64,000 nt of DNA from Plasmodium malariae (Eukaryota; Apicomplexa; Aconoidasida; Haemosporida; Plasmodiidae), in the NCBI RefSeq assembly GCF_900090045.1, contig NC_041776.1, forward strand, positions 248,001-312,000, written 5' to 3'. The position numbers and the translations under genes are program-made. The number at the start of each line of letters is the position of its first letter. The stretch's first letter is position 1. Positions 49,401 to 62,784 of the stretch are shown here, piece after piece. A model generated the notes under the pieces. The model was not told the DNA's origin and did not search any database. It worked only from the letters and a program-made list of their open reading frames with translations.

Positions 49401-52400
49401 CTGTTTTTGTCAAAGGTATAATATTTCTTATTGCTATGTTTTTTCCCCTTCGTGTGCTTACTTTTTTTGCTTCAGTCGTTTTCATGGTCATCCTCATTCC
49501 ATAAAACACCATCTTACTGATTGCGTTCCCCTTCATCCTCCCCTTCTGTACTCCCTCTTCCATACCATTACTGCTATTTTCGAAAACAATTTTGAAATCC
49601 TCCTTTTCGCTTGAATACTGAATGTTGTCAAAGAAATTTTCAAATTTTTTTTTTTTCTTTTTTTCATTTCTGCACTTTTTTGCAAAAGCTGTCTTACCAT
49701 TTAATGTTTCATTTTTTGCTTCCTGGACACTGTAAACAATGCTCCTCTTGTATTCGTTTCTCTCGTTTTCGCTTCCCTTGCTTTTTCTTCTCTTATATTT
49801 GCTTCTCTTGTATTTGTTTCCTTCGTTTTTGATCCCCTCGATTTGGCTTCCCTCGTTTTTTCCTCTCATGTATTTGTTTCCCTCGTTTTTACTTCTTCTT
49901 TTTTGCGTACTTCTTTCTTTCGAGATATCTCTTTTTTTGCGAGTGCGTCTCTTTCTCTTCGCTCTGTTGTAACTGCATGCACTAGTAGATGCCTCCACTT
50001 GCTTGAGGGTAAATTTTACAAAAGAAGAACTACTCTTTTGGTCCTTTATCCTATCACAATAAACATTTCTAATATTATTATCGCCCTGATTAGGTATATG
50101 CGCTTGAGTGTGAAAACTGCTCCTTCCAGAAGTGCTAACATTGTAATTGTTGTTTGTTACTTGTGCAGCAGTGTTTCTTATGTGTGCTTCGTTTCTAGAT
50201 AGGAGGGAAAAAAAATCTCTGTACATATTATTCCACAAAGAAGAAGCATAATTCATGTAAGAGATATGAAAACAACGAGGAGGAAACATGCCCCCTAAAA
50301 TTATTAGTAATATAGTATACTTTTTCTTCTTTTTGTAGATGATAACCCTTGAAATGTGAAGAACAGGAAAATACTCAGATAACATCTTCCTTACATTACG
50401 AATAAAGTAAACACCTTCTAACCTCCTTATATTTTTCTTCAAAAAAGCTCTTTTGTTATTACCCGCGTTGGTTTTAAATAACACGCTTCTTTTCACCATC
50501 TCCCCTTTCTTCTTCTTTGCTAAAAAGGAAAAGGAAATACTTCTTCCACAGCTCCCGCTTCTACCCGCGCTTCTACTTCCGCTTCTACTTCTGCCGCTTC
50601 CACATATACATAGCACATTTTTCTTTAAATCTCTTCTCTTTTTAAATAACCCGACATGTCTTTCAAAAATCAACGGATAGTAGTCAAAGAACGAATTTGC
50701 TAATTGGTTAAATTTGGCTAAGCACTCAACATTCTTGTTGTAGAGATAAATACGCAGGTTATTACTTAAATTTCTAACAGTTGCATAATGGGTACCACCA
50801 CAATCCCCTTCATCTTGATCGGCGTTGCTTATAATAGGGTTGTTCTGTAATTCAACAATCTGACTAATAATATGATCCGTAGTCTGATCAGTAGCCTTTC
50901 CATTGGTCTTTCCCATTGAGGTGTGCTCACTACGCTTCGCACTTAAATCCCCTTTCCTGTTCTCCCCTTTACAACACATAAATTTACTTTGAAGAAATTT
51001 CTTCTTAAAAGCTGATATGTTAATAGCACAACACATAGGATTACTCATAGATGTAACTGAAAAAAGAGAGGTTTTACCCATTTCTCTACCTATTTCATCA
51101 TTTATTTGTGATAACAACAAATCTGTACATATGTTATACACCCTTTTGCATTTTTTTATTTTCGTTATATAGTACAAAAAGTATATAAAAGAATTATCAA
51201 ACATTTGGATAAATAAATTATATACATCTTCTTCCTCTTTTATTGTTCTATTGGCTCTTAAATACTTTCCCCCTGCTGATACGCTACTCATCAGATAGGT
51301 GTACAGGAAGAAGTTACTTAAATTCTTTATGAAAAAATTGTTCTTATATGATACGCCTCTGCTCCTCTCATGAGAGTCATAATTCGTCGCATGGGTGCTT
51401 ACCGAATATGGGAACTCACCGCGCAAGCGTCTGCTCCTACTTCTGCTCCTACTTCTGCTCCTACTTCTGCTCCTACTTCTGCTCCTACTTCTGCTCCTAC
51501 TTCTGCTCCTACTTCTGCTCCTACTTCTGCTCCTACTTCTGCTCCTACTTCTGCTCTTACTTCTGCTCCTACTTCTGCTCCTACTTCCGCTCTTACTTCT
51601 GCTCTCACATCTTATGCTACTTCTGTACTTACTTCTTCTCCCACTTCTTCTCCTACTTCTCCCACATCTGCACTTATTTCTCCCTCTTCTTTCTCTTTCT
51701 CTTTCTCTTTCCCCCAAGGAAGACGCCGTAGGAAGATTTGCAAAGGGGTAAAACACCCTTTCGTTAATAATTTTAAAAATATTTGAATAACTGTAAATAT
51801 GAATAGTGGAAAAAAAAAAATTGTGAAAATGTTGTATCATTTTATTTCCGCCATTTCCTTTACAAAAGAATGTACATAGTCCCATTAAATCTTGTGTATC
51901 TCTCAAAAAATAATACAAGTTACATTTATATAGGCTGTTAAGATTAACCAATAGGGCATGATGTAAATTATTTAAATATTTCTTCTCTACAAGAGTTAGA
52001 AGCTTCATTATTCCCCTCTTGTGATATGTAATTCGGCATAGTAGGGATCTGTATAATCTTACCATAAACATCTTATAGAACTTGATGCAGGAAATGTAGA
52101 ACATAACACTGTCATTGGTGCTGCTACTACCACTGGTGTTGCTACTTCCACTATCTCCGCTTTTGACCCCTTCTCCTCCTTTACCACCTTTACCTCCTTT
52201 GCCACTACTCCCCACCGTTTTGTGCTTCTTTCCCTTCTCAGAGGGGTATATCTTAAAATTTTTGTTGAAAAGGTAAAAATTTTTAAAAAACTTCTTAACA
52301 CATAAAAGAAAAATGTTTGTATAGATATGATAACTGACGATTTCCCTTTTCATATTATTCAGCAGACTACAATAATTGTCATACTCATAATTGCTGTCAA

Positions 52401-55400
52401 AGTATACCTTAGTTGCCTCCAAAAGATAGACAAACATATAATAATAAAATAAGTCCTTCCTTAGAAAAGAAGAATCTCTTACACATTTTCCACTGTAATA
52501 ATAGTTACATCTAGACATCTTAACAGAAGTGCACAAATATATCTCTCTTTTAGTGCTATACGAAATATATAAATCAAGAAAAAATGCATTCCCGTAAATA
52601 TTTCTTTCTTTGCTAATTTGCAATAAATGGGATGATGAAATTATCTGATTACATACCATCCGAATTATAAAGCTCAAATGCGCTTTATCTTCATTTTTTT
52701 TTTTTTTTCTGAACTGTTGAGGTAAAAAAATAGAAATGTTTAACATATTACTACAATTAAATAAGTACCTCGTGTTATCTTGTTTGTTATTTGTAATTAA
52801 TGGATAGAAAAGTTGTACAAGACGATCATTTGTTGGACTTTTTTTATCATTCTCTGCATGGGTCTTTTTATTTACCTTTTCTCTTCTCAATAAGTAATTT
52901 ATTAAATAAAAAATTATCATCTTTTCGACATTCCTAAATAGGTTGTTCGGTGTACAACCTGGCTCCCCCCCTTGTGCTGGTGATACAAAGAAAAAAATAA
53001 AAATCACAGCGGGGTGCCAGTTATAGTAGCAACACGAACAGGAGCGGTAGTGATCACGGTAGTAGTAGCTGGTCCTGAAGTAGTTGCTGCAGTAGTAGTT
53101 GTCGCTATGGAGTACTAATCTGGTGGAATTCCTCGCAGATATGCTTCTATCCTCAGTACGAACCGCTTTCGAACCAATTTTTCCTAAATAGGTCAAACCC
53201 CTTTTTAGATAGTTCAAGCTCTTTCGAGAGATATTCTGTATTCCATCTGAAAACAACATTAAGAGTATATTTGTTTCCCTATCACTAAAAATTGCAAAAT
53301 GGGTAACTTCCTTTTTCCGCTTTTTTTTTTTTTTTTTAATTCCATCATGGAGTAACCTACCTTCTTTAGATATATTCGATGAAGGAACAAAATAATCTGT
53401 TGTATTTCCTTTACAGTACATATAATTCATTTCTGACGAATTTACATCTATGCATGTGAAGCGCTCTTGAAGTTTGCGCCTACCATTTGAAAGAAGTCCT
53501 TTCTTTACATTTTTGGACCTGCATAATAATTTTCCTCTTTTTATTATCTCTTCCACTATCTTATTATTTCTGTGCTTTCCCTTCATTTTTTTCCCATTCC
53601 TTTTCGAATTTGTTTTTCCTTCCCCATTTTGATCATTACTCCTTTGATGACTATACTGATAACAATTATTTCCCTTTCTAATGTTGGTATTCCCTTGGAC
53701 ACCTCTCTTTATAAATTTGTTACAACTACTTAAAGTCGATTTTTTTCTTCTATATATGTCCTTCCGTTTGAGTTCTTTACATGCATTAGAACAAACATTC
53801 TCAGATGTAGTAAAAAATTTAGCAGAAATATTTTTCATTAGGGTAACAAATTTTCGATTTTTTTTTTTTTTATTATATTCCTTATGACCATTAAAAAAAA
53901 TCATATTTATAAATTGCTCCTTTGTCATCTTTCTTTCTCTCTTGTAATTGTACAGATCGTTAAAGTAGTAGTTGTTGTAACATATGTCGATCTTGTAATA
54001 TGGTAATTTTCTCCTTTTCACTACGTTGTCATTTATAATAATTTTTAGTTCATGCACAAAATAAGAATCGCTGTAGTTGAATTTTATAAATTTCTCGTGG
54101 TACATAAAGTCGTTCTTCCACTGAGTACTATAACTGTCCTTCCTACATCCACTGCTTCTACTAGTGGTAATTTCTTTCTCTTTACAACAATTACTGCTTT
54201 TATTATAAATACCATTGCATTTGTTCAGCTCTTCTCTGAATCCCCTTTTCGTTGTTCCATTCTCACATTCATGAAAATTGCTCCTTTCACTGGGTCTTAA
54301 CTTATCCTTGTAAAAATTCTTTCGATGATTTATCAAATTATGCACTTCATTAGAAGGATGAGGAATAAGGCATATTTTCATAAGTTTATTTTGTTGGTTC
54401 TTTTTACTCTCCTCAATAGAGAACGCATGAATATCACAGTTACTTATTTTTTGTGTAGGACCCTGTCGTTTACTGTTTTTTCCTTCGATAGGACTGTTAA
54501 TTGGAGTTCTCTTCCTATCACTACATTTTACCATATATGGCAGAGATAATTTTTTCATTCCATTTCTATTACCCTTTGTAACATGTGTAAATCTCTTCCA
54601 TTTCAAAAAATTAAAAAATATGCATCTTATATGATCGTTGAGAGCTTCTACATACTTAACTATGTATCGAATACCTCCTTCAATTTTTTTCAACGTGAAG
54701 ATAATTACACTTCTAGTATTTATCATTTTACACATTTTCAGTAGATATATCGTCATCAACCTGATGTGATACATTGCACTTTTTAAAGATAATTTTTCCT
54801 TTTTTTGTTTAATTAGATGATAAAAGGGGGGTTCACCTAACACTCTTTCTATGTTTACTAAAAGGGAAAGCAAAAAAATTTTAAAAAATAAATCTTTTGA
54901 TAAAACAAATTTATTTTTCTTTATCATACTTGTCTTATAGTAACGATATATACATAGTGTGCGTCTATTCACAACACATTGCAGTATCATAAATAATCTT
55001 AAATTAAAAAAAAAAAAAAAAAATCTGTTTAATAATATTTCTTTCTCATTTGTATTAAAAAATAATAAAAAAAATTTTGCAATTAAATTATGAATAAATT
55101 TTTTGAAATTTTTTGAAATTTTTTTTTTCAAAAATGCTCTTTTTATATATGGTACAGGAGTACAACAAGTAACTGATGAGAGGAATTGAAATCCTTTTCT
55201 ACTATTTTTTGGTAAAAAAAAAATTTCATGCCCTTTGCTTCTTTCTTTTTTCCCCCTTAAAACGTCAACGTAATTAATGCATGAGACCGGTCCTTTTCCT
55301 CCCTTTCTAATCTGTTTATTACCTTGTGCAATACTGTTAAATTTTAATAAAGATGTGCCACTATCTGTTGGCAGTGTATGTTCCTCTAAGTAATTGTCTA

Positions 55401-56688
55401 TTTTAACTTCACCATTTTTAGAAAAATTACCATGTAAATAATATGCACCTCGATATTTGGAAAAAGAAGCCTTTATGATTCTTCTAACTTTTTTAATTTT
55501 TTCAAAATTGTAAATGTTATTACTATCTATCGAATTACGAATAACTCTATACACATGTACATGTCTTTTTATAGGGAAAATAATAATACCCCTGGGCTTA
55601 CTACTCTTCTTGCATATAATTTCATTTCTCCTATTTGTTAGTACTTTTTTTGGAGGAATTCTTGTTTTTAAGTAAATGGACGAGAAATAATTTAATTGAG
55701 CATACTCCTTTTGTATAAGCACACATCCGCTTAACTTATTATACTTCTTTATTTTTCTTCGTACCATATATATGAGAAAAGAATACCACGTTTGTTTGCT
55801 AACATGTGTATTACTGATACTGTTATTTGCGTTTCCATTACTTGTTTTACTTTCGAGATGTTTTATTTCTTCCCTTTCTTTATCCCATTCTGTGTGTGGC
55901 AAAAATCTGCCTTCAACTTTAATTCCTCTGGAATATTCAAAATCATTTAGAAATAACAAGCTAGTCGAATTATTTTCATCTATACGAGCTATGGGTGTAT
56001 TTGTATTGTTCTTACTGTAAATGCATTCTGATATATCCCATTTTTTGTTCAGTACACAATGATTAAGTACGGGATTACTCGACAGAACTGGTGAAATATA
56101 TGAACATACGTTTAAATTACATTTCTCATTGTACACATTTTTATCTAGTTTTCTATCGCCATTGAATGGAATCACAACAGAATGATTAGATTTTTTTTCT
56201 TCTGAATAACTCTCGTGAAGCAAATAATCTGCGCATAATTGTAGTGAGTTATTTCTTGTACTGGTATGCTTATAAATTTTGAAGAGAGAATTTTTTCTTT
56301 TTTTAATCAATAATAGACCATAATAATATGGTAAGCCAAAATTACAGCTAGCTACATTTTCATTTTTGACTTTTTTTTTTTTTTTTTTTATTACTCGTTC
56401 AGGTGAATATTTAACATTTCTACAAAATTTGCACACACCATTTTTGATATATATTTTTTTTAACACATGTAAATTATGTTTGTCTGATTCCATTTTTTCC
56501 TCATAATTTAATGCTTCCTTTTGAATTTTAATTCTCTTCTTTTTTGGCAACTTGACCACGGGATAGTAATCTCTCGTACGTTCGCCATTGTTCTCGTTAT
56601 GCACGTTTTTCAGGTTTTCCCCGCTTACTATTTTTGAGATTTTTATTTTCTTGCTTTTTTTTTTTTTATGACCTGACAAGATAAAAAT

Positions 56689-56721
<33 letters not shown>

Positions 56722-57054
56722 TTTCCTTTTCGATTTGGATAAAACTTCATTAACTTCCAACCAGCAGTCATGTATACTTACAATATTTGGATGATTTTTC
56801 AATTTTTGCAGACACTCTATTTCTCTTAAATTTAGCAAAATTTTCTTTTCATAATTAAATATATTAGCTGAAAACTTTATGTTTTTTAACGCATAGAATT
56901 TTTCTTTTTCTTTTTTTCGGATCTTGTATACACATGAAAACCCTCCTACTGCTATTAAATATACAAATATAAATTTATCTTTTATTATTTTATTTATACT
57001 ACTGAAATCATCATTGTAAATTCGGTTCGTGCCTTTTTTCTGTCTTCTTAACAT
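43452..57054 (-). CDS. IK2: eIF2-alpha kinase (IK2-like), lobes split by a huge insert; frame broken at 46.34 kb
   Basis: Two minus-strand frames belong to one kinase. The first, 57054-46336 (3572 residues), starts with the N-lobe: a glycine loop [10 protein letters not shown], the ATP lysine K57 in FYALK, a helix C glutamate about E78 ([10 protein letters not shown]), and [13 protein letters not shown] at 89-100. The second, ending at 43452 (880 residues counted from 46094, and open further upstream), has the C-lobe: [13 protein letters not shown] (the eIF2-alpha-kinase hallmark), [10 protein letters not shown] (167-176), DFG (187-189) and, after a 590-residue insert, [11 protein letters not shown] with [14 protein letters not shown]. 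The main insert of about 3,600 residues sits between beta strands 4 and 5, where PERK and GCN2 also carry inserts. Catalytic residues are present, although the first and last loop glycines are Ala and Ser. Kinases of this class phosphorylate eIF2-alpha; IK2 (UIS1) keeps salivary-gland sporozoites latent. The IK2 call rests on remembered synteny with MRE11. The frame break is in a 12-bp repeat. Confidence 0.82.
44590..44815 (-). repeat. TAT/TAC codon run (poly-tyrosine) in kinase activation-segment insert
   Basis: The + strand AGTAGTAAT-type trinucleotide tract is read on the coding strand as about 50 Tyr with a few His, Phe, Cys and Gln. It lies at about residues 428-500 of the C-lobe frame, between DFG and APE. 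Confidence 0.85.
46145..46440 (-). repeat. 12-bp minisatellite (SNVA) containing the kinase frame break
   Basis: About twenty-five copies of the unit AATGTAGCTTCT (or AATGTAGCTGCC) encode Asn-Val-Ala-Ser/Ala. Around 46336-46352 one junction reads AATGTAGCTTGTAGCTAATG, a net change of 5 bases that is not a multiple of 3. Downstream the same Asn-Val-Ala-Ser reading resumes in another frame. Confidence 0.92.
48365..48478 (-). repeat. 30-bp in-frame repeat ([10 protein letters not shown]), four units
   Basis: Four copies encode the decapeptide with single substitutions (first unit reading N-D-M-H, last L-C-E-Q-R). It lies in the kinase insert and is nearly perfect at DNA level. Confidence 0.88.
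51425..51600 (-). repeat. 12-bp minisatellite encoding an Arg-Ser run
   Basis: A CTCCTACTTCTG unit (+ strand) is repeated about fourteen times and gives alternating Arg-Ser at about residues 1818-1876 of the first kinase frame. It looks like an SR domain but arises from a simple repeat. Confidence 0.88.
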
Positions 57055-57713
57055 TTTTCAAAGGGTTTGTATTTTTCTGCGCGCTATTATCGCAAAGTAC
57101 AGACATACGCAAAACATTTACACATGTACACATCTACGCGCGCACACAAGGACATACACGAATACAACTATACATACATACACGAAAGCATAGGTATATA
57201 ACATATATTTATTTATATATATTTTTTTTTTCTTTTATTTCCAAACACCACTGAGTATTATGGATTTCTCTCTTACATGCAAATGCGAATGCGAATGAAT
57301 GTAAAGGACAAACATAAATTCAATAAAATAAAACTATATGAAAAATTCTCTGTTATAATATAAATGCACAAAAAAACAAAAAAAAAAAAAAAAAACAAAA
57401 AAAAAAAAACTAAGCATAAAAATATAATAATGGACTTAATATAAAATACATTAATTAGCAAAAATTATAATTCTTACTCCCAACTTTAATTGTATAGCCT
57501 AATTTTAGGAAAATAAAAAATATACCAAGTCTGCTTAAAAAAATTGAGTGTGTAGCACTGGTAACTGAGCTCTATTATTATATCTTTCAATTCTTTAGTA
57601 TGTACGCTTCTTTTCTAGCATTACTATTACTATTACTATTATTATGGTTATAATTTTTCCTATTACTAATACTGTAGTTGTTACTATTGCAGTGTTGCCG
57701 TGTTTTATAAATT

Positions 57714-57794
57714 CGCATGCATAATGCGCACTCTCGGAAGGGAAGGTTTGTACATACATACGTAGAGGCACGCCAAATCGACGGTGCCTTTTTT
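57714..57794 (+). ncRNA. weak candidate small RNA with 3' hairpin and T6
   Basis: In AT-rich DNA upstream of the kinase, CGCAT 57714-57718 pairs with ATGCG 57724-57728, and GGCAC 57767-57771 pairs with GTGCC 57784-57788. The second hairpin is followed at once by T6 (57789-57794), as in a Pol III terminator. No box A or B was found and no family was recognised. It could also be a 5' leader structure of a divergent transcript. Confidence 0.3.
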
Positions 57795-58582
57795 CAAAAA
57801 CGTGTTATTTAAAAAATTTGCCGAGTTGTGAATATAAAAAAGAGCATATTTCATATATTACAAAATTAATTAAATTTTTAATTATTACGAATTAATACAC
57901 ACTCGAATTGTTCATTATACGGGTATACAAATTATATAAAAAAAAATAAAAAATTTTCTGACTTGTACATAATAAAATAAGATCTTTTTGAATTGTTCTA
58001 CTATTCATTGATATCATAAAGATATTATAGAATTTAAAAAAAAATTAATCTTCAGAAAAATAATTAAAAATTTTACATTTCAGAAAATATAAATGAATCA
58101 TTACATTTCGTGGATATATTTAAATTACAGTAAAATACAGTAAAATACAAAAAAAAAAAAAAAAAAAAAAAAAAAGAATTATTTTGTGTTACGTTTCAAT
58201 GAAATTATTCAAGTTACCCAGAAAATGTACAACCACATCAGCACATATATATGCAAATATATATTTATGTATATGGTTAATTAAATGTATGTAAATATAT
58301 ACATACATATATACATGTATGTACGCACATATGTATGTATGAATTTGAAAAAAAAAGGCACTATATATATTTTTCTTCCTTCATTTCTTTAGCAAATTTT
58401 TTATTACACCTTTTTCAATGCCATAAAAAAGGTACTGAGAAAAAAAAGGAAAAACAAATAAGTAGGAGTCTTGCTCTATGGAACACAGACAACCAAAGAA
58501 AAAAATATATATATGTATGTATATATATATATATATGTGCACGTATGTGTATATGTTTATGTACATACATTTGCATATATAT

Positions 58583-59020
58583 ATGTACATACCACCTTTA
58601 ACGCAAAAACATATTGTACATAAAAGTTTTATTTTACATGATCACATATATAACTCTTGGAAAAAAGTATTGTCAGAAACTCCCTTTTCATATGTAAATG
58701 AAAATAAAGTAATAGTAGTAATAAATGAAGGAGCAAATACGGACAGACAACTGTAGAGGGGGAAAAGGCAAAATTGTGCTTACATACATATACGTATAAA
58801 CATATACACATACATACGTTTACATGTGTACATAACTTAAGCTCGGAACAGGTATGAATGTACGGACTGAAAATAGAGACGTATATTAATTTTATGAAAA
58901 ATCGTTACGAAAACAAGGATTGCACAAAATTGTTAAGACAAAAATGTCTGGAAGTCTTTATTTTTTTTTTCTTTTTTCTTTTTTTTTTTGTTTTTTTTAA
59001 ATATGAAGATTGTACTAATT

Positions 59021-59055
<35 letters not shown>

Positions 59056-59541
59056 TGTACGAGTAGAAAAAAAATCACACAGGCTGACGTAAAAAAAAAT
59101 TTTGTTTTAGAACCTTTGCATTTTTCAAAACAGCTGGAAAAAAAAAAAAAAAAATAAAGCTCTTTGTGTATGTATATATGCATATATATTTATATGTATA
59201 TGTATGTATTATGTATGTGTGTATGTATTATGTATGTATGTATTATGTGTGTATGTATTATGTATGTATGTATTATGTGTGTATGTATTATGTATGTATT
59301 ATGTATGTGTGTATGTATGTGTGTACAATGTATTCATGAATGCACACTTTTGTAAGCTTGTGTTCCTTTTTATTTTTTTTTCAAGTTGTACTAACTTCAT
59401 TTTAAGGATGTACACTAAGTCAGTTGCACAACATAGACAAATAAAAGAAGGAATAAAAAAGGTTGGTGAATGGGAGGGGACCTATGTTACATTATTCATA
59501 CATCCTGAACATGTACATGTTCAAGTGCATGTTCATGTATA
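58583..59541 (+). other. coding-like patches, possible small multi-exon gene
   Basis: Short + strand stretches have amino-acid use unlike the surrounding repeats: 58583-58756 (SWKKVLSETPFSYVNENK, INEGANTDRQL), 58858-58955 (GLKIETYINFMKNRYENKD), 59086-59140 (FVLEPLHFSKQLE) and 59408-59541 (VAQHRQIKEGIKKVGEWEG). AG acceptors precede the first, third and fourth patches, but I could not join them in one consistent phase, and the long A run at 59024-59053 interrupts. Function unknown; it may be non-coding. Confidence 0.22.
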
Positions 59542-59974
59542 ATATCCCAAAACGTGACTTAGTTTTTTTCAATTATTCAGAAAGGTGAATGCAAGTGTTT
59601 CATATATATGATGTATAAGTTGCAACTGTATAAAATATAAAGATGTTTTTTGAAAGTAATATTATTTTATAGTTTACATAAAAATGGGCATAACGGTGTT
59701 TGTAAGAAAAAAAAAAAAAAAAAAAAGAAATGAGAAGAAAACAAAAGAGATGTAAATAAAGAGGCAGTAAATAAAAGAGAAGTCTATATAAAAAAAAAGT
59801 TTAAACCATATGCTTTTATAAAAACGACAATCCATATTATCATATTTTTTGTTGGGTAACGAAATATCTAGGTGTTCATTTAGCATTAGGCAAATTTCAC
59901 GTCTGTTAAGGGGAATTGTTAAAAGACGCACAAAAAAAAAAAAAAAAAAAAAAACATGAAAAACGGAAAAAATG

Positions 59975-60132
59975 GGGAAAAAATGGAAAAAATGGGAAAA
60001 AAATGGGAAAAATGGAAAGATAAACGAAAAAACGGAAAGATAAACGAAAAAAAGGAATGATAAACGAAAAAAAGGAAAGATAAACGAAAAAAAGGAAAGA
60101 TAAACGAAAAAAAGGAAAGATAAACGAAAAAA
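59975..60132. repeat. 20-bp purine-rich tandem repeat
   Basis: Units of AAAGGAAAGATAAACGAAAA are repeated about six to seven times, preceded by degenerate AAAAATGGGAA units. Confidence 0.85.
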
Positions 60133-61914
60133 TACATCTAATTGTGTTATTAAAAATTTTTCTTATAATTTCTCATAGTAAGCATGCATATGTGTAGCAT
60201 ATAATAGGAAATGCATAAAAAACAAAAAGAGAAAAAGAAAAAGATGAGAATATAAAAAAAAAAAAAAAAAAAGATAACTTCAAAAAAAAAAAATTAAATA
60301 GAGCTATAAGACGAAAAAATTCTTTTCATGTATTAAACATTTTTTCCTTTTTTTTTTTTTAAAATAACATTTATGAGATCATGCATGTTGTTTAACAACA
60401 TAGATCGTTACATGCTAATTTTTTTTTTTTTTTTTTTGCAAATACTTACATACCATTGCGCATTCTTACAAGAAAAAAATTATGAGGACCTTGTAATGAA
60501 AAAAAGACCATTCAAAAATGAAAAAAAAAATAAATAAATAAAAATAAAAGAAGTATGTGAACAAAACTACATATATATATATATATATATATACGTACTT
60601 ATATCCATGGATATATATATATATATATGTATGTTTAAAATTTGGTAAGTGCTATGTATATATCGAATATTTCTTATATTTTGCCTTTTTCGAAAAATCT
60701 CACTTCGCACACATTGTCACGTACAACGTGTAAAAAAAAAAAAATTAGACGCATAGCTGATTTGATATTAAAAAGTACATTTTGAATCCCTTACAATTTT
60801 ATGTAGGTATATAAGCGAAATTACTTCTAAAAAAAAAAAAAATAATAAATAAATAAAGGAGGGATATTCTGTTGTTGGGTTTTATATGAACGCTTTTATA
60901 TAAACGATTTTACGTTTTTAAATCTTTATTTTATGCGAAGCCCAACGCGATATATATGAGGTATTTATGTATATATATATGTATATGTATATATATACAT
61001 TATTATGGACGAGCATATATTACACAGCAAGGGAGCTTAAAAGAAGGCAAACCTTTTTTAATACTACTCAAACGTTGAAGTAAAAATATATATATTTTAT
61101 AAAATAAGAATATTTGATTTCATCCTTTAAAAGGGGACTACATATATATATCACCATGTGCCAATGTTTTTTGTATTTTCTTTTACATTGGTAGGAAGAA
61201 AAAAAATTTGGTATACACCCTTCATTTATATATTCATCTTGTATATATAAAAGCCTACTAAACAAAATTACACATATATATAAAATTGAAAAGAATATTC
61301 CCTGTGGTGTTTACAATTGTTTTTATAAAAACGAGCTCGGACAAGAGAAAAAAAGAAATAGAATATATAACAAAATAGGGGAATGAATAACCAAAATAAT
61401 GTAAATGAATAGTTGTTATGTGTATATATTTATCAGCGTTCTATTAGAAAAAAAAAAAAAAAAAAAAAAGGCAGCGTGACCGTACGTCCATACTTTGACA
61501 TAGTAATATAAAAAAGAAAAAATGCATATTCTTATGTATGATAGTTTAAGATGACATATTAACTCATTTTTACGTAAACCTTTTTTCGTCTTTCTCAGTA
61601 ATTTATTAAAAAAAAAAAAAAAAAAATACATATGTATATGTACATATATATATATATGTTGACGCATTTAAATTTTCCTTTTTCTATACATTTTAATTAT
61701 AAATATTTACACCCCTAGAACAGCACAGTGTTAATTATTATGTTGTCTACAACTTGTGTTACGATCATACGCAATCAAAGAAAAAAAAAAAGTAAGAGGA
61801 AAAAGGTAGAAGAAATGACGAAGAAAGGAAGGAAAAAGGAACAGAAATTTATTTAAATATAAAACAAACAAAAACAATACACTGTTTATGTTATTATCTC
61901 CAAATAAATCTACT

Positions 61915-61990
61915 TACCATTTTCTCTTCCATTTCTCTTCCATTTCTCTTCCATTTCTCTTCCATTTCTCTTCCATTTCTCTTCCATTTC
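61915..61990. repeat. 12-bp tandem repeat TTTCTCTTCCAT
   Basis: Six near-perfect pyrimidine-rich units. The + strand frame through them (HFSSISLPFLF) is an artefact. Confidence 0.85.
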
Positions 61991-62348
61991 TATTTCTTCC
62001 ACTTCTTATTTTTTTTTTCCCGTTCTTATGCTTATTAAATATTAACCCTTTTTTTTTTTTTTTACTATATTTTAAAAAATATGTAACTAATGAATTTCCA
62101 TTTTATTTAAAAAAAATATATTCGTTTGACATGTCCTCCAGGCGTAAACAATGTTTTGCCATTGTTAATGTTAAGCAAATTTGCATAAAATTATTCATAA
62201 AATTAATCATAGAATTGGTAAAACCTTCGTAATAATTAGCGAAAATTAACGAATTGGTCAACATTTCAAAATTATTAAAAATTTATGGGAATTAAATAAA
62301 AATTGCTAAATTACGCAAAATGAGGTAAATTTTTTTTTTCCCCATTCA

Positions 62349-62387
<39 letters not shown>

Positions 62388-62732
62388 CTATAATATTAAT
62401 GTAAATACTATTTATAATATTAAAGTAAATACTATTACTCTATTACTTATTAATGAGAAAAGAACAACACGTTCGATCAATCTTCACATATAAATAACAT
62501 CAAATAACATCATAGTGGAACAATTATTATTTTTTCCAATTACGTTGCATGCGTCCAAATTTTTTTTTTTTTTTTCCGGAAAATTGTTTATTAAACATAG
62601 AACGTTCCATCTTATACCACAACAACAAATTGTTTTTCCCCAAAAAAAAAAAAAAAAAAAAAAAAATCGAGGGGGTAAATAACTTCGCGGAAAGAGTTTT
62701 ATATACTACATATTATAAACATATACGTAAAT

Positions 62733-62784
<52 letters not shown>

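Noticed and set aside
51348..51786. Three + strand frames (poly-Leu, Ser-Ala-Pro-Thr, Cys-Ser-Tyr-Phe)
   Set aside because: All are readings of the 12-bp Arg-Ser minisatellite in the kinase insert.
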